From Pseudomonadota bacterium (GTDB taxonomy: Bacteria > Pseudomonadota > Gammaproteobacteria > Burkholderiales > Sulfuriferulaceae), in the NCBI GenBank assembly GCA_021845925.1, contig JAJZUW010000013.1, positions 1 to 50,280 on the forward strand: a stretch of DNA of 50,280 bases, in the 5' to 3' direction. Below, piece after piece: positions 7,907 through 16,653 of this stretch (the stretch's first letter is position 1; each line of letters opens with the position of its first letter). The notes under the pieces were generated by a model. That model saw nothing but the letters and a program-made list of their open reading frames with translations, was not told the origin of the DNA and searched no databases. Both the position numbers and the translations under genes were made by a program.

Positions 7907-9538
7907 ATGAACACACGCAAGCCACAGAAACGCACTGAAACCGCCATCATTTTTGCCATCGCCATTGGCGCCATCGTTGCTCCGATCGCGTTCTCCATCC
8001 ACATGGCAAAAGTGCAAAACTTCGATGACGAAAAGAAACACGTCACAGCCTATGCGGAAGACGTGCTCAACCGGTCGGTTAAAACCGCAGATCAGATCAA
8101 TGCCGGCATCGACGACCTGAAAGCGCATCGCGGTCCCGATCCATGCTCACAAGACCAGATTGACCGAATGCGTGAAATCGCAGTCAGTTCAAAATATTTG
8201 CAGGCCATCGGCTATGTCTCCAATGGCAACCTGATCTGCTCTTCCCTGGGCATCCAGGGAGCCGGCATTCCTCTGGGTCCGGTGGACATGGTCACGGCAC
8301 GCGGCGTCCGATTGCGCGCCGATGCCCATTTTTCGTTTGCACCGGGCAAATCATTTCTGGTGGTCGAGCGGGACGGCTATGCCGCCATCGTGCACAAGGA
8401 TCTGCCGGTGGATGTCACCAGCGATGAACGTGCGTTGTCACTGGCTACATTTTCGCGCGAAAACGGCCGTATTCTCGCGCAACGCGGGATCATCAGGCCA
8501 GAATGGATCAAACCGGCAAGCAGCCAGGCCGAACCATCGGTGTTTTCGGATGGCAGATATCTCATCGTCGTACTGTCTTCCAGCCGTTATCTGATCGGCT
8601 CTGTTGCCGCACTACCGCTCACAGCACTCGAACAGACCCAGGGCAGCACTGCATTCTGGATCATTCCGGTAGGCATCACCGCCGGTCTTTTGCTTGCCCT
8701 GGCTGTTTTTTATCTGGTCCAGCTGCAACAGTCCATGCCAACCGCCATCAAGTTTGCTTTGCGGCGTGACGAATTTTTCATGCTCTATCAGCCGGTCGTG
8801 GATTTGCAAACCGGGCAATGGGTGGGTGCCGAAGCACTCATACGCTGGCAACGTGGGAATGGCGAATTAATTCCGCCGGATATTTTCGTACCTGTGGCCG
8901 AATCATCCGGACTGATCCAGAAAATCACCCGCCGGGTCGTCGAACTGGTTGGCAATGATGCTGCCAACCTGTTCCGTCAGCATCCGGATTTTCACCTGGC
9001 AATCAATTTCTCCGCCAGCGATCTGCATTCCGCCGACTGTCTAGATCTGCTCGATTCACTCGCGCAAAGCAGCCATGCGGGCCAGAACAATCTGATTGTC
9101 GAAGCCACCGAGCGGGGATTCCTGTCATTCGAAAAAGCAAGGGACGTGGTCAGCCGTATCCGGCAATCGGGCATCCGTACTGCCATTGATGATTTCGGCA
9201 CCGGTTATTCCAGTCTTTCGTACCTGGAAAATCTCGAAATTGACATTCTCAAAATCGACAAATCGTTCATTGACACCATTGGCACCGACGCCCCGACCAG
9301 CCATGTTGTGATCCATATCATCGAACTGGCCAAAGACCTTGGTCTGACCATGATTGCCGAAGGCGTTGAAACAGAAGCACAGGCCGAATTTCTTCGCGAA
9401 CGCGGCGTGCGTTATGCACAAGGCTGGCTGTATAGCAAGGCCATCACGATGGAAGCATTGCGCCGCGACCTGCGAAACCCTGGCATACAGAGCCGACCTG
9501 CTGATAACGAAGATCAGATTGCATCTGCATCCGATTGA
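7907..9538 (+). CDS. CSS-motif EAL-domain c-di-GMP phosphodiesterase
   Basis: 543-residue membrane protein that should hydrolyse cyclic di-GMP. TM1 spans about residues 13-33 and TM2 about 249-271. Between them lies a periplasmic CSS-motif domain with C80 (DPCSQDQ) and C111-S-S (LICSSLG); in the E. coli Pde proteins of this class a disulfide between such Cys residues controls activity. The cytoplasmic EAL domain has EAL at 309-311, IDDFGTGYSSLSYL and a conserved AEGVE, so catalysis looks intact. A PilZ protein gene follows 105 bases downstream on the same strand, suggesting a local c-di-GMP output. The ribosome binding site is weak. Confidence 0.9.
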   Translation: MNTRKPQKRTETAIIFAIAIGAIVAPIAFSIHMAKVQNFDDEKKHVTAYAEDVLNRSVKTADQINAGIDDLKAHRGPDPCSQDQIDRMREIAVSSKYLQAIGYVSNGNLICSSLGIQGAGIPLGPVDMVTARGVRLRADAHFSFAPGKSFLVVERDGYAAIVHKDLPVDVTSDERALSLATFSRENGRILAQRGIIRPEWIKPASSQAEPSVFSDGRYLIVVLSSSRYLIGSVAALPLTALEQTQGSTAFWIIPVGITAGLLLALAVFYLVQLQQSMPTAIKFALRRDEFFMLYQPVVDLQTGQWVGAEALIRWQRGNGELIPPDIFVPVAESSGLIQKITRRVVELVGNDAANLFRQHPDFHLAINFSASDLHSADCLDLLDSLAQSSHAGQNNLIVEATERGFLSFEKARDVVSRIRQSGIRTAIDDFGTGYSSLSYLENLEIDILKIDKSFIDTIGTDAPTSHVVIHIIELAKDLGLTMIAEGVETEAQAEFLRERGVRYAQGWLYSKAITMEALRRDLRNPGIQSRPADNEDQIASASD

Positions 9539-9643
9539 CAAATAGCACTTTTTTGTCGAGAAACCTTTACATTGCACCGTGCATCATGGTCAAATGCAAA
9601 CATGAATGACAACACGACAATCAGCACATAAACAGGGGAAGTC

Positions 9644-10327
9644 ATGTCTGAGCAACAGGAAGCCGCTTCGCTGGTCAGTCTGGAAACGTTGCGTCTCAAG
9701 CCGGGTTTGCCTCTCAAGCTGATCATGCCCCAACGGCGGTTGGTTCAGCACAAGGCCAAACTGCTGGCCGCCGTGCGCGGCCAAAGCGTGATGGTGGCGC
9801 TGGACAATGGCGATTCACGACAAGATCCGCCCCGCTTTGAAATCGATGGCGGCATATCCATCGGCGGCTTCACCGGACAACATGATTTCATGTTCACCGC
9901 ACGCATCACTCAGCTGTTCCAGTTGCCGTTTCCCTATATCGCAATCAGCTGGCCGGATCAGGTCACCGCAAAACTCATCCGCAAGGTAGAACGACAAAAG
10001 GCAGGTCTGCCAGCGTTGGTCACCTTGCCGGATAATGGCATGAAATTCGATGTCGGCCTGTCTGATATCAGCGTTGCCGGCGCCATGCTGCAGATCGCCA
10101 CGCCGGCAGTGCAAGTTAACCAGCAGATCGTGCTGACGTTCGATACCCGTTTCGAAGCCGAGACAGTCGAACTGGCACTTGCCGCCAGTGTTCGTTATAT
10201 CAATGAAGTCGCACCCGATGGGTATCAGGTTGGCGTGCAATTCAACGAAATGGGTCTGACTGACCGGTTAAAACTGCACTACGTCGTGCAAACCTGTGCA
10301 GCCAGGACAAACAGCGCCATCATCTGA
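9644..10327 (+). CDS. YcgR-like PilZ domain protein (flagellar brake type)
   Basis: 227-residue cytoplasmic protein with an N-terminal YcgR-type domain (about 10-110) and a C-terminal PilZ domain (about 115-215). The PilZ core reads LSDISVAGAMLQI, a version of the D/NxSxxG c-di-GMP-binding motif, preceded by the RKVERQKAG segment that stands where RxxxR normally lies. Such proteins bind c-di-GMP and slow the flagellar motor or alter surface behaviour. AGGGGAAG before the ATG is a good ribosome binding site. Position after an EAL phosphodiesterase supports a role in the same signalling circuit. Confidence 0.82.
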   Translation: MSEQQEAASLVSLETLRLKPGLPLKLIMPQRRLVQHKAKLLAAVRGQSVMVALDNGDSRQDPPRFEIDGGISIGGFTGQHDFMFTARITQLFQLPFPYIAISWPDQVTAKLIRKVERQKAGLPALVTLPDNGMKFDVGLSDISVAGAMLQIATPAVQVNQQIVLTFDTRFEAETVELALAASVRYINEVAPDGYQVGVQFNEMGLTDRLKLHYVVQTCAARTNSAII

Positions 10328-10381
10328 ATACGGTCAACCGCTACACCTTCCATCTGCCAACCGGCAACTTTCGCAGCTTTT

Positions 10382-10480
10382 CGTCATCCTGCGCGAAGCG
10401 AAGCGCAGTGGCAGAATCCATGCCTGAAATGCCGGCGCCGTGCCGAATCTTTGGATTCCGCGACTACGCGCGGAATGACG
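10382..10480. repeat. 99-bp palindromic interspersed element, copy 1
   Basis: The element begins CGTCATCCTGCGCG and ends CGCGCGGAATGACG, so its ends are near-inverted repeats; an inner pair (GCAGAATCC and GGATTCCGC) makes the stem longer. A nearly identical copy lies at 10708-10806 and a shorter relative at 28710-28778. This is the pattern of a MITE- or REP-like non-coding repeat. Confidence 0.75.
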
Positions 10481-10650
10481 AGTATTTGCACAATGGCGGT
10501 CTCGCCGGAATGACGGGTATTTGCACAATGGCGGTCTCGCCGGAATGACGGGTATCTGCACAACGGTGGTCTCGCCGGAATGACGGGTATCTGCACAATG
10601 GCGGTCTTGTCGGAATGACGGGCATGGTCTCGTCGGAATATCGGGCAACA
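10472..10650. repeat. 35-bp tandem repeat array 1
   Basis: The unit GGAATGACGGGTATCTGCAC plus 15 more bases repeats with starts at 10472, 10507, 10542, 10577 and 10612, the last unit being truncated. Copies differ by a few substitutions (ATTTG/ATCTG, AATGG/AACGG). There are no unique spacers, so it is not a CRISPR. The array grows directly out of the right end of palindromic element copy 1. The bases to 10707 are a linker similar to the one after array 2. Confidence 0.8.
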
Positions 10651-10707
10651 TGCCAATCGGAAATGCGGGCACCTTCCATCATTCAGCCAGCACCTTTCAT
10701 CAATTTC

Positions 10708-10806
10708 CGTCATTCTGCGCGAAGCGAAGCGCAGTCGCAGAATCCATGCCTGAAATGCCGGCGCCGTGCCGAATCTGTGGATTCCGCGACTACGCGCGGA
10801 ATGACG
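10708..10806. repeat. 99-bp palindromic interspersed element, copy 2
   Basis: Same length and almost the same sequence as 10382-10480, with the same nested inverted repeats (CGTCATTCTGCGCG at one end, CGCGCGGAATGACG at the other). The element and the array behind it form a module of about 330 bp that has been duplicated in direct orientation. Confidence 0.75.
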
Positions 10807-11010
10807 GGCATCTGCACAACGGTGATCTCGCCGGAATGACGGGCATCTGCACAACGGTGATCTCGCCGGAATGGCGGGTATCTGCACAACGGTGGTTTCG
10901 CCGGAATGGCGGGTATCTGCACAATGGCGGTCTCGTCGGAATGACGGGCATCTGCACAATGACGGTCTCGTCGGGATGACGAGTAACATGCCAAACGGAA
11001 TTGCGGGCAC
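10798..11010. repeat. 35-bp tandem repeat array 2
   Basis: Unit starts at 10798, 10833, 10868, 10903, 10938 and 10973 give an exact 35-base period. The array ends in a sequence (AACATGCCAA, then CGGAA and GCGGGCAC) also found at the end of array 1. The rest of the gap to 11159 holds no gene that I can support. The 10328-11159 interval is therefore almost wholly repetitive. Confidence 0.8.
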
Positions 11011-11159
11011 TATCTCAATCGGGATGGCGGTTAATATGCCAGGTTCTTCAAGCCCATCGGACATTACCGCTTGATTACAGCTTTGCCGGGCAAAACAATT
11101 TTCATTGAATTGTCCATGCGGCAGCATTTACAATTCAGGCCGAACAAAACGGAATTGCC

Positions 11160-12290
11160 ATGAATTCACTGTTCACCGCACAACACGCATCTGCCGCACA
11201 TCACCATGCCGGCGGCATCTCCATCCGCAATGCCACCAACGACACATTGTCCCGCATCGTCAACATGCTGGACAATCTCGGACTGTCCAGCCAGATCTGG
11301 CTGGAACACACACGCGATGAGATCCGGCTTTCACTGTCTGCCGAAATATTCAGCCAGTGGACACTCGGATACGACACCTTGCAGCTGACCAGCACAGCCA
11401 ACCTGTCGCCATTCAGCAACCAGTCCGACCTGCAACGCGAAATCTGGCTTGCCATGCTGGCGGCACCGGTCTGGCTGACCTTTCCGGATGCCGACGAACT
11501 CGAATCGAATCTCCGGATGCGTGCAGAAATCGTCGTGGCAGCCAACCAGACGCAACTGGCTTTCGATACCGAAGCCATCGAACGTCCGAAGGATTGCTGG
11601 ACCTATCATGAAGACACCGGATTCACTGTCATTCCAGGCCATGAACTGATTGATGCCCTGGTCAAGGCAACCCAGCCAGGTTCATCGGGCAACCGGTACG
11701 CTTTTTCGTGTTACCGGGCCACCGAATATGTCATCCTGCTGGCGGTCGCACGCGAACTGTCCCGCGTGAACCCTGCTCTGTATGCCAGATTGCAGCAGCA
11801 ATGGCAAACCCGGGCCATCATGTCCGGCAAATTCCACGATGTGTTCCTGTACGAACTGGGCAGCCTGTCCGATCCACTGCCGGATCACTATTACATACCG
11901 GGTGACCGGGTCTGGTTCCGCAATCCGGACCGTCTGTCATCCGACGTGCCGGGCTATGAAGGCTCGTGGGTATTCTATCTGGGCAGCGGGCTGTTCTCGA
12001 ATTTCTGGCAACCCGATCGTCCGTTCACCCTGACTGCCAAATGCGTGGAAATCCATCACTGGCGCAATGGCGTTTATATCGACGACAACAACCGGCCGGC
12101 CATGGATGAATCAAAAGTGGAAACGCTGGCCCGGGAAACACTTGCCGATCCGCAGGCAACGGCGCTTGTGTTATCGAGCATGCATCGGTTGAGGGCTGCT
12201 GCAGGTAGCGATATTGAAGGCGGTTGTCTTGATGCATCGCGTGAATACCCGCGTTTTGTGCATCCGCACAACATTGCCATCAACTGGTAG
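11160..12290 (+). CDS. Tgl-like protein-glutamine gamma-glutamyltransferase
   Basis: 376-residue protein whose residues about 98-300 resemble Bacillus spore-coat transglutaminase Tgl, which cross-links Gln and Lys side chains. From memory of that protein the shared blocks are: an LRMRAEIVVAANQTQ helix (residues 118-132), YAFSC with the presumed nucleophile C184, PGDRVWFRNP (247-256) and GYEGSW with E267. The position of the catalytic His of B. subtilis Tgl appears to be Asn here (N281 in LFSNFW), and the Glu just before the Cys is Ser. The protein is about 130 residues longer than Tgl, split between an N-terminal region and a C-terminal tail. It stands alone between repeats and a small exported protein. 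Activity is uncertain; family membership is moderately secure. Confidence 0.65.
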   Translation: MNSLFTAQHASAAHHHAGGISIRNATNDTLSRIVNMLDNLGLSSQIWLEHTRDEIRLSLSAEIFSQWTLGYDTLQLTSTANLSPFSNQSDLQREIWLAMLAAPVWLTFPDADELESNLRMRAEIVVAANQTQLAFDTEAIERPKDCWTYHEDTGFTVIPGHELIDALVKATQPGSSGNRYAFSCYRATEYVILLAVARELSRVNPALYARLQQQWQTRAIMSGKFHDVFLYELGSLSDPLPDHYYIPGDRVWFRNPDRLSSDVPGYEGSWVFYLGSGLFSNFWQPDRPFTLTAKCVEIHHWRNGVYIDDNNRPAMDESKVETLARETLADPQATALVLSSMHRLRAAAGSDIEGGCLDASREYPRFVHPHNIAINW

Positions 12291-12418
12291 CCTCGGCAGC
12301 CTCGATCGGAACGGCAGAAAATCGCCTCTGTAACAATTTGAAACAAATTTGGCGCGTCACGACATATTCTTGCCAGACAACCGGAGTACCATGTCAGCAC
12401 GCACAGGGGAACAACAAG

Positions 12419-12664
12419 ATGACCAGACTATTTTCGATCAGCGTACTGGGCCTGGCATTGCTGGTTTCAATGACTGTCGGCGCTCATGAGCGCCCGACAG
12501 CCCCGATTGAACAGAACAGCATGCCAGTTGTCAATTTGCATCCTGCCAGTGGTCATGCGGCTGTGCCGGATAGTGATGATGCCCCCACCATGCAATGGCG
12601 CAGGCTGCCTGCCAGCCGTCTGGCCAGACTGCATATCAACACTCGCAATATCGTCAGAACCTGA
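12419..12664 (+). CDS. Small exported protein of unknown function
   Basis: 81 residues starting MTRLFSISVLGLALLVSM with a clear signal peptide (likely cleavage after VGAHA-like VGA, about residue 22). The mature part is Pro/His/Arg-rich and contains no domain that I know. GGGGA about 12 bases before the ATG at 12419 supports this start; the frame is open further upstream, but the longer form would bury the signal sequence. It is monocistronic as far as can be seen and converges with the PEBP gene. Confidence 0.5.
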   Translation: MTRLFSISVLGLALLVSMTVGAHERPTAPIEQNSMPVVNLHPASGHAAVPDSDDAPTMQWRRLPASRLARLHINTRNIVRT

Positions 12665-12729
12665 GTTTCAGCCAGACCAGATACTGCAGCAGCCCCCAAA
12701 CACCGGTTGCCGCAGTACCCAGGCAGTGA

Positions 12730-13278
12730 TCAGCGACCGTACATGGCCGTGAAATGTGCCTTGCCAATCGCGGCCTGGTTGATCATGTAGCCCACCACAG
12801 CGGTGGTTGCATCTGCCGGCACATCCAGATGATCCACCTTCAGCGCGTACAACGTGAAATTGTAATGATGCGGCTTGTCACCCACTGGAGGGCATGGACC
12901 ACCCCAACCCGGCGTACCGTAATCCGAACGGATCTGACGGGTACCCGCTGGCAAATGGGTGCTGTTCTGCGCGCCATCGCCTTCAGCCAGACCAGTCATG
13001 GTGGCCGGCAGGTTGATTACCATCCAGTGCCAGAAACCGGCACCACCAGTCGGGGCGTCTGGATCATGCACAGTCAGGGCAAAGCTTTTGGTGCCGGCCG
13101 GCGGATTGCGCCAGTTCAATGCAGGCGAAATATTGTCGCCGGTGCAACCGAATGTGTTGGAAACGAATTTCTTCGGCACCATATGACCCGGAGGCAGATC
13201 CGGGCTGGTCAGGGTAAACCCGCCAGCCTGGGCCAGACCGGCCTGCAGCAGTACTCCAGCCAACATCCATTTCAGCAT
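12730..13278 (-). CDS. YbhB/YbcL (PEBP) family exported protein
   Basis: 182-residue Raf-kinase-inhibitor-like protein of the phosphatidylethanolamine-binding family; the bacterial substrate is unknown. A signal peptide (MLKWMLAGVLLQAGLAQA) precedes a mature domain with the PEBP blocks: ISPALNWRNPPAGTKSFAL, the ligand-site DPDAP (in TVHDPDAPTG), GFWHWMVINLP and GPCPPVGDKPHHYNF. GGAG about nine bases upstream fixes the start at 13278; a start nine codons earlier would lengthen the n-region without its own binding site. The likely location is periplasmic. Confidence 0.88.
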   Translation of the reverse strand: MLKWMLAGVLLQAGLAQAGGFTLTSPDLPPGHMVPKKFVSNTFGCTGDNISPALNWRNPPAGTKSFALTVHDPDAPTGGAGFWHWMVINLPATMTGLAEGDGAQNSTHLPAGTRQIRSDYGTPGWGGPCPPVGDKPHHYNFTLYALKVDHLDVPADATTAVVGYMINQAAIGKAHFTAMYGR

Positions 13279-13382
13279 TTCAGACTCCTCTATGTGGACA
13301 GACACAAAAACGACTTGCCGGGCTGCCGCCTGCAGGCAAAACTGCTAGACTAGGCGGCTGTTTCATCATGATTCGGCGCACC

Positions 13383-14129
13383 ATGATTATTATTTCCCCT
13401 GACTATTCTACCCCGGATCATTTCTGCCGTGACATTCAGTCACGTGGCTACGCAGCTCTTGACACCCAAGGCACCAGCCAGCTGACCGGTATCAGCCCGG
13501 CAGATCTGCACGCCATGAAACACTGGTGGGACGACCTGCCGGCAGACAATTACCTGCGCGACGGCGGACGTTACCGTCGTCGCCGGCACAGCAGTTTCGT
13601 GGTCGATGGCGACCAGGTGATGCTGGTGCCCCATCGCGCGCACTGGCAACCGGTGGCCTACAATGCCTTGCATGGTGGGCTACACCGCCTGTTCGATCCA
13701 GTACGTCAGGAACTGGTTGAATCACCGGCCTGGCAGCAGTTGCTGAGGCAGCTGGGACATGTCTGCTCTACCTTGGGCGGCCAGCAGCCCTGGTTTGTCG
13801 AAACCCACCAGTTCCGCATCGATACCACCGATGGCATCGGCCGGCCGACTCCGGAGGGCGCACACCGCGATGGCGTGGATTATGTTGCCATTCTGCTGGT
13901 GGAACGAGACCATGTCATTGGCGGCGAAAGCCGTATTTTCGAGGCCAACTCGCGCACCGGCGAACGATTTACGCTGGAACAGGAGTGGTCGTTGCTCATG
14001 CTGGACGACGGACGGATGATTCATGAGTCCACGCCGATACAACCAACCGCTCCGGATGGTCATCGCGACACGCTGGTCATCACATGGCGGGCCGGCGGAT
14101 TCCAGGATGCGCCGGTTGCCCCGGCATGA
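13383..14129 (+). CDS. Fe(II)/2-oxoglutarate dioxygenase, PF10014 type
   Basis: 248-residue soluble oxygenase of the family that contains the Bacillus L-isoleucine hydroxylase. The iron triad is visible: H161-x-D163 (GAHRDGVDYV) and H214 (MIHEST), and R228 (HRDTLVITW) should bind 2-oxoglutarate. The RRRRHSSF block near residue 64 is also typical. The substrate is probably a free amino acid or small metabolite, by family analogy. An ATG at 13368 would add five residues; neither has a strong binding site. It stands alone, convergent with the DUF4337 gene six bases away. Confidence 0.83.
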   Translation: MIIISPDYSTPDHFCRDIQSRGYAALDTQGTSQLTGISPADLHAMKHWWDDLPADNYLRDGGRYRRRRHSSFVVDGDQVMLVPHRAHWQPVAYNALHGGLHRLFDPVRQELVESPAWQQLLRQLGHVCSTLGGQQPWFVETHQFRIDTTDGIGRPTPEGAHRDGVDYVAILLVERDHVIGGESRIFEANSRTGERFTLEQEWSLLMLDDGRMIHESTPIQPTAPDGHRDTLVITWRAGGFQDAPVAPA

Positions 14130-14135
14130 CCAGCT

Positions 14136-14693
14136 TCAGATCAGACTCATGCCATAAGCCCACAGGCCGATTCCAGCCACTGCACTGATCGCAGCCAGCA
14201 ACAACAACCAGCCGCGCTGGGTCAGAGCAGTGATCGAAGCCAGCGCCACGGCAATCTGGAACATGATCATGGCCATGGCCAACAGATTGTGCGGCGCATC
14301 CAGACGCGCCACATCTGCATTGGCCTTGGCCGAAGCGGATTCGTACTTGTCGGCAAGGGTCTTGATATCCGCTTTCTGTTTTTTGTATTTGGCAATCGAA
14401 GTATCAAACTGTTGCTGCTTGTCCGTGGCGGACAATACTTTTGCGAGCTCCATCAGATGCAGCTTCGTGCTGACTGCCTGGTAATAATTCCATTGATCGG
14501 TGGCGTGCGCCTTGAGCAGTACAGCATCATTTTTCTGCAGCAGCACTTCGTCCATCAGACGGTTGCTCTGATAACCCAGCACCGCCCCCAGCGCTGCCAG
14601 CAAAGCGGTAAACAACGCCACCCGCTGACCAAGTCCGCCGGCCGGCTGGTGATCGTGATGTCCATGATGCACATGCAGTTCTGCTTCTTCCAT
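14136..14693 (-). CDS. DUF4337 membrane protein
   Basis: 185-residue inner-membrane protein of unknown function. A short His-rich N terminus (HVHHGHHDHQ) precedes TM1 (about 23-41). A long charged helix carries DQWNYYQAVSTK (about 66-77) and a Lys-rich coiled-coil-like stretch around 100-130, and two further TM segments follow (about 134-155 and 160-182). This order of TM, DQWxYYQAKS-like motif, coiled coil and two TMs is the DUF4337 layout. GGGGACA before the ATG supports the start. Confidence 0.82.
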   Translation of the reverse strand: MEEAELHVHHGHHDHQPAGGLGQRVALFTALLAALGAVLGYQSNRLMDEVLLQKNDAVLLKAHATDQWNYYQAVSTKLHLMELAKVLSATDKQQQFDTSIAKYKKQKADIKTLADKYESASAKANADVARLDAPHNLLAMAMIMFQIAVALASITALTQRGWLLLLAAISAVAGIGLWAYGMSLI

Positions 14694-14741
14694 GCTCTGT
14701 CCCCGTCAGATTTCCTGATTGAATAAAAAGCGTTCCAGGCG

Positions 14742-16028
14742 TTATACACCATTCGCATGACCAGCGCATTGCGGATCGATGCGTTCGGTCAGCAACCGGG
14801 CAAACGCAGGCAGCGTACACAAACCATCTACCTCATCCTGACAGCCCGGCACTGCCAGCTGACTGACCAGTGGTGGATGGCCGTTATCGAGTTTCCGGGC
14901 CCATCGCAGCTGATCCGCAGTCTGACGGATCAGACGGACACGCACCAGATGCTGCCCGCTCTGGTTGCGCAGCAAGTCAAAAACCAGCGCCGTTCCGGGG
15001 CCAATGTCATCCGGCTGGTTCCGGTCGTGCCAGTACAGGTTAAGCATGCCCGCCAGATTGGCGACATTGGTATCATGCCCCACCAGAATCACCAGTTTGT
15101 ATCCAGCTGCGGAATTCGTATCAGGCTGGTTCTGCAACTCGGCCAGAATCCGTCTTGCCAGCATCGATCCATTCCGCTTTGCAACGTAATCCGCCTGTTC
15201 GACTGCCGCCAGCTTCAGATTGTGCAATGTCATCCAGCCTGCCAGGGCATCGGCAGAACCGGCGTTCCCCCATGCCACCTGATCCGCGGGCAATCCCTGA
15301 CCATATTCCAGGGAAAAAATCTCGCTGACGGTCGCCGCTTCGCCGTATGGGGGCAACAATTTGAGCTGATAACCGTCATGTCCGGTCGACACCTGCAAAC
15401 CGGGCGCGGCCCATTGCTGCAAACGGGCATCCGACCATTCGGGATGCAGCAAACGCCCAAGCTTCACCAATGCCGCACCAACCTTGTCCGGATGCATGTC
15501 CATTCCAGTCAGCCGTGCCAGTGCGTCCTGCACGGACCGATTGACCAATGCCGCATCCAGGGAACACACCCGGTTCTGCACCGGATGAAACATCAGGTCC
15601 GGCACTGTCAGAGGAACGGCATAACGAGCGGTCGCAGCGCATCCCGGCAGCATGCCATCCAGCAAAGCCTGACCGGACAAACGCGTACGCTGGTCAAGAT
15701 TGTCACTCCAGACCAATACCTGGCTTGTGGCCTGGCAGTCGCCGGCGGCCAGCAACCCATTTGTCCGGTATTGCAAACCAAGGTATTGGCCCAGCAAAAC
15801 CATGTCGTGGTAACCATGCGACGTCAGTTCACCAGCAGCCACCGGCCATGCAGGCCAGCCACGCGCGCTGAATGCGTCCAGTTTTGCGCTGCCCTGACTC
15901 GGTGCCCGCACACCATGTCGGACCAGCATGACTGTGCGGACCAGCTGCCAGGACTCATCCGCCTGTGCGGCCGGCAGCAACACCACCCCGATCAGAACGG
16001 TACACCAGATCAACAAACGATTTCTCAT
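14742..16028 (-). CDS. Periplasmic histidine acid phosphatase (AppA/Agp-like)
   Basis: 428-residue secreted phosphatase. A signal peptide spans 1-23 (ending AAQA). The catalytic RHGxRxP motif is intact (R37-H38-G-V-R41-A-P43), and the C-terminal proton-donor motif appears as GHDTNVANL. This phospho-His branch includes acid phosphatase/phytase AppA and glucose-1-phosphatase Agp, all periplasmic and acting on organic phosphates. Length and motif spacing are normal. Which substrate it prefers cannot be told from sequence. It lies 48 bases upstream of the DUF4337 gene on the same strand. Confidence 0.9.
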   Translation of the reverse strand: MRNRLLIWCTVLIGVVLLPAAQADESWQLVRTVMLVRHGVRAPSQGSAKLDAFSARGWPAWPVAAGELTSHGYHDMVLLGQYLGLQYRTNGLLAAGDCQATSQVLVWSDNLDQRTRLSGQALLDGMLPGCAATARYAVPLTVPDLMFHPVQNRVCSLDAALVNRSVQDALARLTGMDMHPDKVGAALVKLGRLLHPEWSDARLQQWAAPGLQVSTGHDGYQLKLLPPYGEAATVSEIFSLEYGQGLPADQVAWGNAGSADALAGWMTLHNLKLAAVEQADYVAKRNGSMLARRILAELQNQPDTNSAAGYKLVILVGHDTNVANLAGMLNLYWHDRNQPDDIGPGTALVFDLLRNQSGQHLVRVRLIRQTADQLRWARKLDNGHPPLVSQLAVPGCQDEVDGLCTLPAFARLLTERIDPQCAGHANGV

Positions 16029-16224
16029 GCCACATCCTGTATCAGATCCGCATAATCATACCATGTCAGCATCCCCACTGCCTGCACAGCCAATTGCCTG
16101 ACTGTCAGCAACCAGCAGGACACATTCTGATACGATTGGTTACAACTTTTCTGTCCACCATCCGGCCGGACAAACGTTATTTGCCATGTATCACCCGTAC
16201 CCCAATACAATGGAGATGAAGACC

Positions 16225-16560
16225 ATGAAAAAAAGCAACCTGCTCGCATTCACCCTGATTGCAACCCTCGGCGGTGGACTGGCCGCGCCTGTCCTGGCAG
16301 ACACCCACTGGCAACAAACCCATCCCCGCCGCGAACAAGTGAATAACCGGCTGGAAAACCAGAATGACCGGATCCAGAACAAAGTCAAGGACGGCCAGAT
16401 GAGCAAGCAGCAAGCCCACAGACTGCACCGCGAAGACAAACACATTCGCAACGAAGAACGCAACATGGCAAGCCGTGACAACGGCCATCTCACCAAACAG
16501 GATCAAGCCCGGATCAACCACCAGGAAAACCGCGTCAGCAACCAGATCACCAATCAGTAA
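16225..16560 (+). CDS. Small exported Gln/Asn/Arg-rich protein
   Basis: 111 residues from the ATG at 16225, preceded by GGAG at a spacing of about ten. The signal peptide ends at APVLADA-like VLA/D (about residue 25). The mature part is a very hydrophilic helical protein with repeated NRLENQNDRIQ and HREDKHIRNEER motifs and a basic centre. I recognise it as a type common in beta- and gammaproteobacteria (PRREQVNxRLxNQNxRI at the start), but it has no assigned function to my knowledge. Earlier in-frame ATGs at 16186 and 16210 would only extend the n-region. Confidence 0.65.
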   Translation: MKKSNLLAFTLIATLGGGLAAPVLADTHWQQTHPRREQVNNRLENQNDRIQNKVKDGQMSKQQAHRLHREDKHIRNEERNMASRDNGHLTKQDQARINHQENRVSNQITNQ

Positions 16561-16618
16561 CATCCGGCCTGCAGCCTGCTGCGCTATCACGCAACAGGCC
16601 GACAGCATCTCCGGAGAT

Positions 16619-16639
16619 CACCCCGCCACAAGCGGGGTG
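16619..16639 (+). other. GC-rich hairpin before the DUF1800 gene
   Basis: CACCCCGC (16619-16626) and GCGGGGTG (16632-16639) form a perfect 8-bp stem with a 5-base loop. It lacks a T-run and lies 15 bases before the next start codon, so it may end transcription from 16225-16560 weakly or limit translation of the next gene. Confidence 0.4.
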
Positions 16640-16653
16640 CCGGCATTGCCACC

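Noticed and set aside
9535-9559. Possible terminator after the EAL gene (GACAAA with TTTGTC)
   Set aside because: The stem is only six bases, and the T-run is inside it; too weak to list.
10472-11010. CRISPR array
   Set aside because: The 35-bp units are directly tandem with no spacers and no cas genes nearby.
10384-11127. 247-residue minus-strand frame with repeated HCADTRHSGE-like units
   Set aside because: It is produced by the 35-bp repeats, which are open in all three minus frames; the repeats explain it without a gene.
14757-16055. 432-residue plus-strand frame
   Set aside because: It is antisense to the histidine acid phosphatase, which has RHGxRxP and a signal peptide.
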